DNA from: Nostoc sp. TH1S01
GTDB taxonomy: Bacteria > Cyanobacteriota > Cyanobacteriia > Cyanobacteriales > Nostocaceae
Reading direction: 5' to 3'
Length of the DNA: 64,000 nucleotides
Assembly: GCA_018993265.1 (NCBI GenBank)
Contig: JAGKSW010000123.1
Location: forward strand, 1-64,000
A program made the translations under genes and the position numbers. The notes beneath the pieces were generated by a model, which worked only from the letters and a program-made list of their open reading frames with translations, was not told the DNA's origin and did no database searches. Of this stretch, positions 8,690 to 17,636 are shown piece by piece. The number at the start of each line of letters is the position of its first letter. Position 1 is the stretch's first letter.

Positions 8690-10600
8690 ATGGTATCACC
8701 GATTATTACAGTATCGCTATTATCAGTTTTAGCAGTTGCTTCTCCTGCGGCTGAGACTAGCGAGGCTGAGGCATCTACTACCCTTAATGTCCCAGCGATC
8801 GCTAATATCTTACCAGCAGATACACCATTGGTCGGCTTAGTCAACACCAAGGTAGAAGCTTGGGCAGCCTTAAATCGTTTTTATTTATTTGAAAGAGCCT
8901 TTTCCGCAGTATCTCAATATTTACCACCTTCTTTTAAACTCGACTATGTACGCGAGATTGAGTCTTTGTTAGGTGAACAAGTAGCGGTTGCTTTCTTACC
9001 AAAGGTTGAAGGTACAACCGCAACCATAGATAATAACTTTGTGATGTTGGCTCCGATTAAAGACGAGTCCCGCATCCAGCCTTTTTTAGACTTACTTAAA
9101 AATGGAGATCCAAAACGGGTCAAGATAAGTGAGTATAAAGGTGTGACTATTGTAGAAATCAAACCGCCAGAACAACCAAAAGCAAAGCCTTTACCGGAAT
9201 TACCGGAATTACCCAAAGCACCTTCACCACCAGAATCACCGGAATCAGTTCCTGAACTCAAATTACCAGAATTACCGCCAGCACCACAGATACCACCCCA
9301 GGAAAAACCTTTACCCAAACTCAAGCAAGTTAAGTCTGAGAAAAAATCAAACTTAGTGGCGATACCGCCGATTTTGGGTAATCCAGATTGGTTAAACAAA
9401 CCAAGAGGAATTGCGATCGCTACTTTACCAGGTTACGTTGTGACTGGGATTACTGCTAAACCAATTGAACAAATCATTGATGCTTCTCAAGGAGAAAAAA
9501 CTCTCGCTCAAAATACCCAATTTCAAGAAACAATCAAGCATCCTCAGTATGCTAAATCTTTATTTTCAATTTATGAAAACTTAGCAACTTTTGTTCCTTT
9601 AATTAACGACATCACCAAAGATCCGAGTCTGCCTTTTCCGATTGTTGGTGCTGATGCGATTAACCTGGAACAAGTAAAAAGTTTTGGTAGTGTTAATGGT
9701 TTTCTAACTATAGAACCAGAAGGATTACGCTTACAAGCCACAGCCTATCGCCAAACTCCAAAATCAGAAAAAGATGTATTTCAAACTGAAAAGCCAGAGG
9801 CAATAGTATCTAGATTACCAGCCGCTACTTACTCTGCTGCAACTGGAAGTAATCTTAATCAGAAATGGTTACTTTTAGCAGAAGCTTTTAGTGCCAAGCC
9901 CCAACTCAAAGAATATCTCATACAACTCCGTAATTTTGTTTTTAACAGTACTAAACTTGATTTAGAAAAAGACATTCTCAGTTGGATGGATGGTGACTAT
10001 GCTTTCTTTTTGTTTCCTTCTAAGGGAGGATTGTTAGGCTCAATTCCTAACTTGAATTTAGGAATAGGTATAGCTTTAGAAACAAATAATCGCGCTGCTG
10101 CTGAAACTACTCTCAAGAAGTTAGATGAATTCATTACATCTTTTTCTACAGGAGAAGTTGTAGTTAATACTCACAATATTAAAGGTAAAACTGTCACCAG
10201 TTGGGATATCGGAGGAGAATCCTCTCAAAGCTTGTTGGCTTATAATTGGGTGGATGAAAACACTGTTGTGATTGCAACAGGGTATGGAGCAATTCAAGAT
10301 TTAGTACCACAGCCTTATATTCCTTTACCTTCAACTTATAATTTCAAAACGGCAACTAATTCTTTACCTCGTCCTAACTATGGATATTTCTATTTAAATG
10401 GAGGGTCTACTTTGTCATGGATTTATGGATTTTTCCCAAGTTTCTTTGAAGATAAAAATTTCCGACCTTGGAAACCCATAATTGGATCGATTTATAGTTT
10501 TAGTGCTACGAGTTCTACCACACCAGATAAAGAACAATTCGATTTCTTAATGGTATTAGCTCCTAGTAGAAAGCCAATTAATCCTGTAGTTAAAGAGTAA
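8690..10600 (+). CDS. DUF3352 domain-containing protein with proline-rich insert
   Basis: A 636-residue exported or membrane-associated protein. The first 20 residues are hydrophobic and end in an Ala-rich cleavage-like region (SPAAETSEAEA). The mature part starts with LPADTPLVGLVNT, the usual opening of DUF3352 proteins, and contains GEQVAVAFLPK and a later repeat of the same fold (DGDYAFFLFPS). A proline- and glutamate-rich stretch (about residues 163-220, many PELP/APS units) interrupts the domain and is probably a flexible linker. Family function is unknown. The gene stands alone with AT-rich flanks. Confidence 0.75.
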   Translation: MVSPIITVSLLSVLAVASPAAETSEAEASTTLNVPAIANILPADTPLVGLVNTKVEAWAALNRFYLFERAFSAVSQYLPPSFKLDYVREIESLLGEQVAVAFLPKVEGTTATIDNNFVMLAPIKDESRIQPFLDLLKNGDPKRVKISEYKGVTIVEIKPPEQPKAKPLPELPELPKAPSPPESPESVPELKLPELPPAPQIPPQEKPLPKLKQVKSEKKSNLVAIPPILGNPDWLNKPRGIAIATLPGYVVTGITAKPIEQIIDASQGEKTLAQNTQFQETIKHPQYAKSLFSIYENLATFVPLINDITKDPSLPFPIVGADAINLEQVKSFGSVNGFLTIEPEGLRLQATAYRQTPKSEKDVFQTEKPEAIVSRLPAATYSAATGSNLNQKWLLLAEAFSAKPQLKEYLIQLRNFVFNSTKLDLEKDILSWMDGDYAFFLFPSKGGLLGSIPNLNLGIGIALETNNRAAAETTLKKLDEFITSFSTGEVVVNTHNIKGKTVTSWDIGGESSQSLLAYNWVDENTVVIATGYGAIQDLVPQPYIPLPSTYNFKTATNSLPRPNYGYFYLNGGSTLSWIYGFFPSFFEDKNFRPWKPIIGSIYSFSATSSTTPDKEQFDFLMVLAPSRKPINPVVKE

Positions 10601-10607
10601 TTATAGA

Positions 10608-10680
10608 AGGCAGGAGGTGAGCCACTGCGGTGGACGGGTTTCCCGGCATAAAGCAAGTGGCGAACCCGAAGGGCAGGAGA
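10608..10680. repeat. Dispersed Nostoc repeat with GGGTTTCCC core
   Basis: The block contains ccactgcggtggacgggt, ttcccggcataaagcaag and tggcgaacccgaaggg. Its internal arms GGGTT/AACCC and GCCACT/AGTGGC can pair. I recognise it as a repeat type common in Nostoc genomes; no coding role is seen. Confidence 0.6.
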
Positions 10681-10753
10681 CAATTTATTACTCAGCACTC
10701 AGAACTTTGCTATACCTTTTATGGATGAAGATGCAATTTATCCATCGGTTGTT

Positions 10754-10781
10754 GTAGAGACGTTGTATACAACGTCTCTAC
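10754..10781. repeat. Perfect 28-bp palindrome (GTAGAGACGTTGTA...)
   Basis: The string gtagagacgttgta is followed immediately by its exact reverse complement. An identical 28-bp copy lies at 30706-30733. Because the palindrome is perfect with no loop, it could be a protein-binding dyad or a small interspersed palindromic repeat. Confidence 0.85.
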
Positions 10782-10829
10782 TTTGTATAGAATTGGTATT
10801 AAATATAAATTTGTTTTGATTCTGCATTC

Positions 10830-11036
10830 TGACCGAAGCAATTTTAGATTTTAGATTTTAGATTTTGGATTAAATGAAAATTTAAAATCTAAAATATTTG
10901 GTCTCAAGCCTCTGGGTTAACCCAGAAGAAAAACAAAAATTTTTCAATATTTAAGCCTCTTCTTTATAAGGAGAGGTTAATCCAAAATCGTAAATCCAAA
11001 ATCCAAAATTGATTGACTCCTGAATTCTGCCATACA
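10830..11036. repeat. AT-rich ATTTTAG-type repeats in the gap before the aldo/keto reductase
   Basis: Tandem attttag heptamers (10844-10865) are followed by an inverted match aaaatctaaaat (10884-10895). Further tccaaaatcc units appear near 10995. No gene is visible between 10601 and 11036. Confidence 0.6.
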
Positions 11037-12068
11037 TCAACCCAACCATTCAGGATTCTTAGCTGTACTGTCAAATTTACTAGTAGTTTTAAATAATTCA
11101 TATTGACCTTTAGCCGCAGCTTGGCGAGTCCGGTTTAATAGTTCTTGAACTTGTGCTTGACTCATAGGTTCAAATGTGCGGACTGCTTCAAAAGCTTGGT
11201 CTAGAATTTTCATGCTTTCAATGCCTGTAATCACTGTGGATGTTGGTAAATTCATCGCGTAGTGTAAGCATTCGATGGGTTTAACGGTGTTACTTTTGAG
11301 AATGTTTTGATCACCCATTGATTTCATTCCCAACACACCAATTCCATCCTTGACTAGTCTGGGTAAAACTTGGCGTTCAAAACTGCGAAAATGCGCGTCC
11401 ATGACATTTAATGGCATTTGTACTGTATCTAAACGAAAGTTGTTTTGAGCAGCAACATCAAGCATTCGCAGGTGAACTAAGGGGTCTTTGTGACCAGTAA
11501 AGCCTACATAGCGAATTTTGCCAGCTTTTTGAGCTTCTAAAACCGCCTCCATTGCACCGCCAGGAGCAAAAATCCGGTCTGGGTCTTCCATACGGATGAC
11601 TTCATGATGCTGTAATAAGTCTATGCGATCGCTCTGTAATCTTTTCAAAGAATCATCAATTTGCTTGGCTGCGGCTTCTTTTGTACGACCATCAATCTTT
11701 GTCATCAGAAAAACTTTTTGCCGATAACCATCCCGGAGTGCTTTACCCATACGAATTTCACTCCCGCCATTGTGATAGTCCCAGCTATTGTCCATAAAGT
11801 TGATACCACGATCAATAGCAGCACGGATCAACCGAATACCTTCTTCCTCGTCTTTTGGTCTGCCAATATGATGTCCACCCAAACCAATTACCGAAACTCG
11901 TTCCCCAGTGCGGCCTAGCTGACGATAAATCATTTCGCCTTTTTTAATTTGAGTCGGCTGATTTTGAGCTAAAGTTTGTTTGGCAAGTCCTGCTGAGGCT
12001 GCTAGTCCGACTGTACCTAAACCGGAAGCAGAAGCTATCTTCAGTAAATTTCGTCTGCTAATTTCCAC
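11037..12068 (-). CDS. Tat-exported aldo/keto reductase
   Basis: A 343-residue NADPH-dependent aldo/keto reductase family protein. The N-terminus MEISRRNLLKIASASG carries a twin-arginine motif, then a hydrophobic stretch and Ala-X-Ala-like site (QTLAQ), indicating folded export by the Tat pathway. The barrel shows the family catalytic set: the D and Y of DNSWDYH, the K of MTKIDG and the H of LLQHHE. The substrate is not predictable. A second, more ordinary aldo/keto reductase is encoded on the same strand at 12580-13560, but a 500-bp gap with a mobile element separates them, so an operon is unlikely. Confidence 0.85.
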   Translation of the reverse strand: MEISRRNLLKIASASGLGTVGLAASAGLAKQTLAQNQPTQIKKGEMIYRQLGRTGERVSVIGLGGHHIGRPKDEEEGIRLIRAAIDRGINFMDNSWDYHNGGSEIRMGKALRDGYRQKVFLMTKIDGRTKEAAAKQIDDSLKRLQSDRIDLLQHHEVIRMEDPDRIFAPGGAMEAVLEAQKAGKIRYVGFTGHKDPLVHLRMLDVAAQNNFRLDTVQMPLNVMDAHFRSFERQVLPRLVKDGIGVLGMKSMGDQNILKSNTVKPIECLHYAMNLPTSTVITGIESMKILDQAFEAVRTFEPMSQAQVQELLNRTRQAAAKGQYELFKTTSKFDSTAKNPEWLG

Positions 12069-12241
12069 AAATAAATCCTTGAAATCAAACTATTACAACC
12101 TCATAGCTTTGCACGGTGCGGGGTTGGGTGCATCTAACTGTTGAAGGAGAGAGTATTGATCAAGAGGTATATTAAACTACTTATTTAACGTGAATTCGAT
12201 GGTGCTTTTTGACCTCACCCCCAGCCCCTCTCCTACAAGAA

Positions 12242-12456
12242 GGTACCGTCTACACACAACTCAAAAAATTGGCAGTATTAAACCGTATCCAGCCTGGAAC
12301 TTTAGTTCCAGGCTCATAGCCAAAGTCCACTTAAGTGGACTGGAATCAACTTCTGGTGAAGTCCTTCCTCTTCAGAGGACTTGCGCTATGAGACTCGGAA
12401 TTGATTCCGAGGCGGGACAAATGCTCTCAATCTAAATTTGTTTATACACCGTAAAG
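12242..12456 (-). mobile_element. MITE-like element, copy A (inverted, diverged ends)
   Basis: The reverse complement of this stretch matches the elements at 52295 and 59135 along its length. It shares the cccgcctcggaat/attccgag hairpin, the CTCATAGC...GCTATGAG long stem, the agtccacttaagtggact hairpin and the cctggaactaaagttccagg hairpin. Its ends (ggtaccgtctacacaca at left, tatacaccgtaaagc at right) are decayed versions of the GCTACGGTGTACACAC terminal repeat. No clear target duplication remains. It looks like the oldest of the three copies. Confidence 0.75.
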
Positions 12457-12579
12457 CCCCTAACCTCTAGTACAACGCGGCGGAAATAAAGCACCCATTA
12501 TAAATTGCTGAAAAGCTCACTATGAGGGTTTTTTCATTTCATACTTCAGCCTTTTTGTACTAGCCTCTAGCCCCTAGCC

Positions 12580-13560
12580 TCACTTAGTCTGGAAAATATT
12601 CTGCACCATGACTTTATCTGTACTCCCGGCGGCTTTATCCAACTCCGCTATTTCTCCAGCATCGAGTTGCCAACCTAAAGCACCAATATTATCTTGTGCT
12701 TGGGCGAGGGATTTTGCACCAGGGATAGGAATAGTGCCTTTACAGATACACCAGTTAATGGCTACCTGTGACATAGTTTTATTGCGAGATTGTGCGATTT
12801 CTCTTAAACATGCTAATAGCGATCGCACTCCTGGTAATAACTGTCTAAATAACAACCCGCGAATACCTTTAGGAAAAGTTTCTTTTTCGGAATATTTACC
12901 TGTTAATATCCCCAAAGCTAAAGGACTGTAAGCAATTAATTTAATACCTAATTCATCACAAACATCTTTTAATTCCAGTTGCGTCACTGGATAAGTAGAT
13001 AATAAAGAATATTGGACTTGCAAGGTAGAAATTGGCACACCTCGTTCGGCAAATCTTTGATGCACCATTTTTAAACGTTTCGGCCCGTAATTCGATAAAC
13101 CAACACCTTTAACTAAACCTTGTTCGTAAAGGTCAGCCAAACCATCCAATAAACCTTTTTCTTGCCAAGGTGCATAATTAGCTGTAGACCAGTGCATCTG
13201 GACTAAATCTACATTTTTACCTAGACGTTTGGCGGAAGACTGACAAGCTTTGATCATAGACTGGCGCGTCCATCGCCAAGGATAAGCAGCCAGTTTTGTT
13301 GCAATGCAAATCTTTTCTTGGTTTAAACCTTGATATTCTTGAGAAAATCGCCCCAAGAGTAACTCACTACGTCCATTTAATCTCCCAGTACCGTAAGAAT
13401 CACCAGTGTCAAATAAGGTCACACCATTACTAACACACAAGTTAAACACAGCTTGTAGCTGGTCATCCATATTTTCGCTGTATCCCCACAGCAGTTGGTT
13501 TCCCCAAGCCCAAGTTCCGCACCCCATTTTTGATAGGGATAGTTCTCGACTAATTTGCAT
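12580..13560 (-). CDS. Cytosolic aldo/keto reductase
   Basis: A protein of about 326 residues of the aldo/keto reductase superfamily, without a signal peptide. Catalytic residues are the D and Y of FDTGDSYGTG, the K of IATKLAAYPW and the H of LVQMHWS. The NADP-binding end is recognisable as IPIPGAKSLAQAQDNIGALGW. I chose the ATG at 13560 (MQISRELSLSKMGCG); a TTG four codons upstream (13572) is possible. The substrate is unknown. The family is common in cyanobacteria and often acts on aldehydes or sugars. Confidence 0.82.
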   Translation of the reverse strand: MQISRELSLSKMGCGTWAWGNQLLWGYSENMDDQLQAVFNLCVSNGVTLFDTGDSYGTGRLNGRSELLLGRFSQEYQGLNQEKICIATKLAAYPWRWTRQSMIKACQSSAKRLGKNVDLVQMHWSTANYAPWQEKGLLDGLADLYEQGLVKGVGLSNYGPKRLKMVHQRFAERGVPISTLQVQYSLLSTYPVTQLELKDVCDELGIKLIAYSPLALGILTGKYSEKETFPKGIRGLLFRQLLPGVRSLLACLREIAQSRNKTMSQVAINWCICKGTIPIPGAKSLAQAQDNIGALGWQLDAGEIAELDKAAGSTDKVMVQNIFQTK

Positions 13561-13681
13561 TTTGATTGTCAATCACGCACCATCTGTATTATCGGCATAC
13601 ATCGGCCTTTATCGGCGGTTAATTTCATCCTGAGTGCTGAGTAAAAAATTATTCCCCCTGCCTTCTGCCTCCTGCCTTCTT

Positions 13682-15073
13682 TTAAGCCAAGTGCATAAAT
13701 ACAAGTTTCAGCAGTTCTGCACGGGTAAAAGGTTTAGTTAAATAACCCGATGCTCCAACTAATTTAGCTTTGACTTTATCAACAATTCCTTTATTACCTG
13801 TGACAAAAATAATCGGAGTTTGTTTAAACATAGAATTATTCCGAATAATCTTGCACAATTCATAGCCATCAATCCCGGCCATGTTGAGATCCAATAAAAT
13901 TAAGTCTGGTTTATGGCGAATAATCGACATCACAGCTTTGAGTGGATCATCAATTGTCACTACAGAAAAATTATCACTTTCCAAAAAACGACTAATTTCT
14001 TTTAGAATTGTCGGGCTATCATCCACAGAAATGATTTTATAAGTTTTTTTGGCAGCGACGGTAGTAGTCGTTACTCTTTCCGGCGGAGAATTTATGGTAT
14101 TTGGTATTGTTAATTCCTGAAGATTTTGGCTTGATGGTGCGGTCACTTGTGGCGATCGCACTACAAGATTAAAATCTTCTACAGCCAAAGCCGTTTCTGT
14201 TTCAGGATGGCGATTACTGGGTTCTACTACTGTATCGATAAACTGTCTGTTGAGTAATGCTGTGGTATATCGAGCCGATCCTGACACTTCTGGCTGATGC
14301 TTAGGTAACTGATCAAATGGTGGATCTGGTTCATGCATAATCACCCCACCTTGCACAATGTGAGGGTATAAATTTTGAGCCAGTTGCATTTCATCTTGAT
14401 TCATAATTACAGCTAGATGACGCAGGCTAAACCCTTTCATCCAATTCGTTAATTCTGGCTGTAGTTGCGGTAAATTTTGGCTGTGGAATTTACTATTAAT
14501 TATCAGGTATGGACGCTGATAAGGTGAGGAAATTTGCGGAGCGAAAACTTGCCAATTTTGTAATTGGATTTGGCAAATTTCTAAAGTCTTTTCCACATCT
14601 AGCCGACAAGTTTTTGTCACTGTTTGTTGGGCATCACTTAAAGCATAAGTACCTGCTTTAACTAACAAAAAGGATTCAATTACTTCTTTGACTAGTTCTT
14701 GAATCAAAATTGTGGCTTGTGCATCATCCAGATAACCTTCGTTGATCAGCCAATGAATTGCTTGATAATCAGCAGGTTGAGTTGATAAATCACTACTATT
14801 AGCAATGGACTGATTTAACACCTCATTTTCAAATATCATGCGTAATTGTACGCGGGTTTCGCTACTTAGAAAGTTGAGGCGGCGTAGGTGGCGTTCTAAC
14901 CTATCAAATGGTTCGACAGAGTTCGTCGCGTAGGTTATGGCTCCTTGTTCTAAATAAATCAACCAAGTAACTAAGTTACTAAAGGCTTGTAAACAAGTAG
15001 TATCAACACCATTAGATAGTTGTTTTAATAAACTAAAAGGACGTAAAACAGTAAATGTACCGAAATTAGACAT
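13682..15073 (-). CDS. PatA-like response regulator (PATAN/DUF4388 + receiver)
   Basis: A 463-residue two-part regulator. The N-terminal half resembles the PATAN domain of PatA-type regulators (LEQGAITYATNSVEPFDRLERHLRRL). The C-terminal 120 residues are a CheY-type receiver with the acidic pair in ISVDDSPT, the phospho-acceptor aspartate in LLDLNMAGIDGYE (about residue 395) and the lysine in LTKPFTRAEL (about 447). A Pro/Ser-rich linker joins them. Paralogues act in phototaxis, motility and heterocyst patterning, so a specific role cannot be assigned from this gene alone. No partner kinase or CheW-like gene lies beside it. Confidence 0.85.
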   Translation of the reverse strand: MSNFGTFTVLRPFSLLKQLSNGVDTTCLQAFSNLVTWLIYLEQGAITYATNSVEPFDRLERHLRRLNFLSSETRVQLRMIFENEVLNQSIANSSDLSTQPADYQAIHWLINEGYLDDAQATILIQELVKEVIESFLLVKAGTYALSDAQQTVTKTCRLDVEKTLEICQIQLQNWQVFAPQISSPYQRPYLIINSKFHSQNLPQLQPELTNWMKGFSLRHLAVIMNQDEMQLAQNLYPHIVQGGVIMHEPDPPFDQLPKHQPEVSGSARYTTALLNRQFIDTVVEPSNRHPETETALAVEDFNLVVRSPQVTAPSSQNLQELTIPNTINSPPERVTTTTVAAKKTYKIISVDDSPTILKEISRFLESDNFSVVTIDDPLKAVMSIIRHKPDLILLDLNMAGIDGYELCKIIRNNSMFKQTPIIFVTGNKGIVDKVKAKLVGASGYLTKPFTRAELLKLVFMHLA

Positions 15074-16044
15074 TTTGAAAAATTGTTTTAGAAGATTATA
15101 CAGAGTTTATGTAAATTTGGATTCTTATGTATGTTTTACTTTATTAGTTTTAATATGTCGCCAAAAAATTTATTTTCTTAAAGGAGAATATAAATCTATA
15201 TTAAAAGCTAGGAAAATCAACGCCTTACGTAGTCCAATGAATAAGCTACTTCAACCAAAACTCTATCCCGATGAAATAACTTTCATTACTATAGGACTTT
15301 TATGTGATTTGGGAAAAAACTGAGTACACTTTGTGTTCCCGGTTCTTTACCTTCACAAGTAAATTCAGAAATCAAATTGAATGGCTATATGTCTGAAAAT
15401 CAAAACTGAATTTAGTATTTGTACTCAGTTAGCAGCCTGAGCTTTTTTGTTGCTAATATTTACACACGCAATACTCTCAGGAGTATCAAGCACCAAAATA
15501 ACAGAGAAACTACTGAAGAAAATTATCTACTTTTCTTTTGACACAGATTTCATCAACACCTTAGATGCGAGAGCATAAAAATACATCCCTCATAAGGTAG
15601 ATTATTTCGGAAAAATACTAGGACAAGCAAGCAAACATGAAAATCTTACTTGATAAACTCAGTATAAAGGTGAAAAGCCTGCTTAAATGTTTCCTCTAAA
15701 GTGAATTTAAACGAATTAATACTTTTGTCTAGGAAAAAAATGATGTAGCCTACACGGAATCTTTAAAATTTTATCTTGGCAAATTTTCATGTTTATTCTA
15801 TTCTATGGCTTGCCCTACATAAATCTTTGTAGTTCCGTGAATTCTGGAAACATAAACTCTTCGTAAATTTTGGGTTTCGCAAGCGGAACTTGATGAAAAC
15901 TTTAATAAATGTGTAGAGAATTTAGGGAAAAGTATTTGTTTAATAGTTAGATAAAGACTCGGCTAGCGATCGCCAAAAATTTACTTATTCCCTTTGAGGC
16001 TCCGGAAACTTAACTATATACTTTGAAAAAAGGAAAATAAAGCT
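15074..16044. other. Long intergenic region without a convincing gene
   Basis: These 970 bases separate the divergent regulator and the VWA gene. The only open frame of note (15075-15323, plus strand) begins with TTG, has no ribosome binding site, a Cys/Lys/Ile-rich composition and no recognisable similarity. I therefore treat the region as non-coding. It is AT-rich with one HIP1 octamer (about 15967). It may carry the promoter and a long leader of the TerY-P trio. Confidence 0.5.
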
Positions 16045-16071
16045 TTGAAATATAACATAACACAAAAAGTT

Positions 16072-16746
16072 ATGCAAGATACATTAACCCTGGATGAAGT
16101 AGTAGAATTTGCGGAAAATCCCGAACCCCGTTGTCCTTGCGTATTATTACTAGATACATCTGGCTCAATGCAAGGTGAGCCAATCGAAGCATTAAATCAA
16201 GGCTTGCTGAGTTTAAAAGATGAATTAGTAAAAAATTCCTTAGCCTCTCGCCGAGTCGAAGTAGCAATAGTAACTTTTGATAGCCAAGTAAATGTTGTCC
16301 AAGACTTTGTAACCGCCGATCAATTTAACCCGCCAATTCTCACCGCCCAAGGACTCACCAGTATGGGCGCAGGCATTCACAAAGCCTTAGATATGGTGCA
16401 AGAGCGCAAATCCTTATATCGGGCTAACGGCATTGCCTATTATCGCCCTTGGGTATTCATGATTACCGATGGCGAACCGCAAGGAGAACAAGAACATTTA
16501 GTAGCCCAAGCCGCCCAACGAGTTCAAGGCGACGAAGCGAGTAAGCGCGTAGCCTTTTTCTCTGTGGGTGTCGAAAATGCCAACATGGCAAGGCTAAATC
16601 AGTTAGCTGTGCGGACACCGCTGAAATTGCGCGGACTCAACTTCGTGGAAATGTTCATGTGGTTGTCAGCCAGTATGGCGGCTGTTTCCCATTCCCAAGT
16701 GGATGAACAAGTAGCATTACCTCCAATTGGCTGGGGTTCCATTTAA
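16072..16746 (+). CDS. TerY-like von Willebrand factor A (VWA) domain protein
   Basis: A single VWA domain protein of about 224 residues. The metal-ion-dependent adhesion site is complete: DTSGSM near the N-terminus, the threonine in QGLTSMGAGI and the aspartate in MITDGEPQGE. It is the first gene of a trio with a PP2C phosphatase and a kinase, which matches the TerY-P set described from comparative genomics of Ter-type stress systems. I used the ATG at 16072. A TTG at 16045 with an upstream aaggaaaa is also possible and would add nine residues. It is cytosolic and probably binds a phosphorylated or metal-bound partner. Confidence 0.88.
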   Translation: MQDTLTLDEVVEFAENPEPRCPCVLLLDTSGSMQGEPIEALNQGLLSLKDELVKNSLASRRVEVAIVTFDSQVNVVQDFVTADQFNPPILTAQGLTSMGAGIHKALDMVQERKSLYRANGIAYYRPWVFMITDGEPQGEQEHLVAQAAQRVQGDEASKRVAFFSVGVENANMARLNQLAVRTPLKLRGLNFVEMFMWLSASMAAVSHSQVDEQVALPPIGWGSI

Positions 16747-16796
16747 CTGCGCGATCGCGGTTTAATACTTACACAGCTAGCCCAGACAAAGAATCT

Positions 16797-17579
16797 ATGA
16801 ACACATCAAAACAGATTTCTCATTGGCGGGTCGTCGCCGCATCTGTATGTGGTACCAGCCACATCAGAAACAAGCAGCTGTGTCAGGATGCTCACAACTG
16901 GCAGCTATTGCCAGACAATATATTAGTAGCCGCAGCAGCAGATGGCGCAGGTTCTGCCAGTCAGGGTAAAATTGGCGCAATGGTAGCGACAGAAGCAGCT
17001 GTAGAACATTTATCTATCAAAGAAGTCTCTCGCGCTGTTTTAGCTGATGATTTGGTAGTGCAATCTTTGTTGAGTGATGCCTTGCTGGCTGCCAAAAAAG
17101 CAGTAGAAGCTGAAGCCGCAGCATGTAGCCAGCAGCCTCAAGATTTAGCAACTACCTTAATAATTACCATCGCCACACCAGAAATGGTAGCAGCAGCCCA
17201 AATCGGTGACGGTATGGCAGTCGCAAAGAATCGTCAAGGAAATTTAATTGCGCTAACCATACCCAATAACGGAGAATATATCAACGAAACGACTTTTTTG
17301 ACTTCCTTGGATGCTATAGATACAGCCCAAATGAGATTATGGCGTGAAGAAATAGTCAACGTTGGTATCCTCACCGATGGACTACAAATGCTGGCTTTAA
17401 ATATGGTTGTTGGCGAACCTCACAAACCCTTCTTTTTTCCTTTGTTTGATTTTATCGAAAACGCCGAGGATAAGACATTAGCTAAAGAGCAACTGGTGAG
17501 GTTTTTAGGTTCTGAGCGGATAACACAACGTACCGACGATGATTTAACACTAATTATTGCTGCCTTCAACCGCTCATAA
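16797..17579 (+). CDS. PP2C-type serine/threonine phosphatase of the TerY-P trio
   Basis: A 260-residue PPM/PP2C domain protein. It opens with a conserved SVCGTSHIRNKQLCQDAH segment and has metal-binding motifs ADGAGSASQGK, IGDGMAV and ILTDGLQ, ending with TDDDLTLIIA. These provide the usual aspartates for two metal ions. It is cytosolic with no membrane segment. It lies 50 bases after the VWA gene and 57 bases before the kinase gene on the same strand, so co-transcription is likely. It probably reverses phosphorylation made by the neighbouring kinase. Confidence 0.88.
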   Translation: MNTSKQISHWRVVAASVCGTSHIRNKQLCQDAHNWQLLPDNILVAAAADGAGSASQGKIGAMVATEAAVEHLSIKEVSRAVLADDLVVQSLLSDALLAAKKAVEAEAAACSQQPQDLATTLIITIATPEMVAAAQIGDGMAVAKNRQGNLIALTIPNNGEYINETTFLTSLDAIDTAQMRLWREEIVNVGILTDGLQMLALNMVVGEPHKPFFFPLFDFIENAEDKTLAKEQLVRFLGSERITQRTDDDLTLIIAAFNRS

Positions 17580-17636
17580 ACAAGGATTCTGCAAGTTCGG
17601 TCTTTTTATCTAACCCCCGTTAACAGTGACTTAAAC

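Noticed and set aside
8944-9399. 151-codon open frame on the minus strand
   Set aside because: It is the shadow of the proline-rich part of the DUF3352 gene: a Gly/Ser-rich reading of the opposite strand.
15075-15323. Open frame of 82 codons on the plus strand
   Set aside because: It starts with TTG, has no ribosome binding site, an unusual Cys/Lys/Ile-rich composition and no recognisable similarity; it probably arises by chance in AT-rich DNA.
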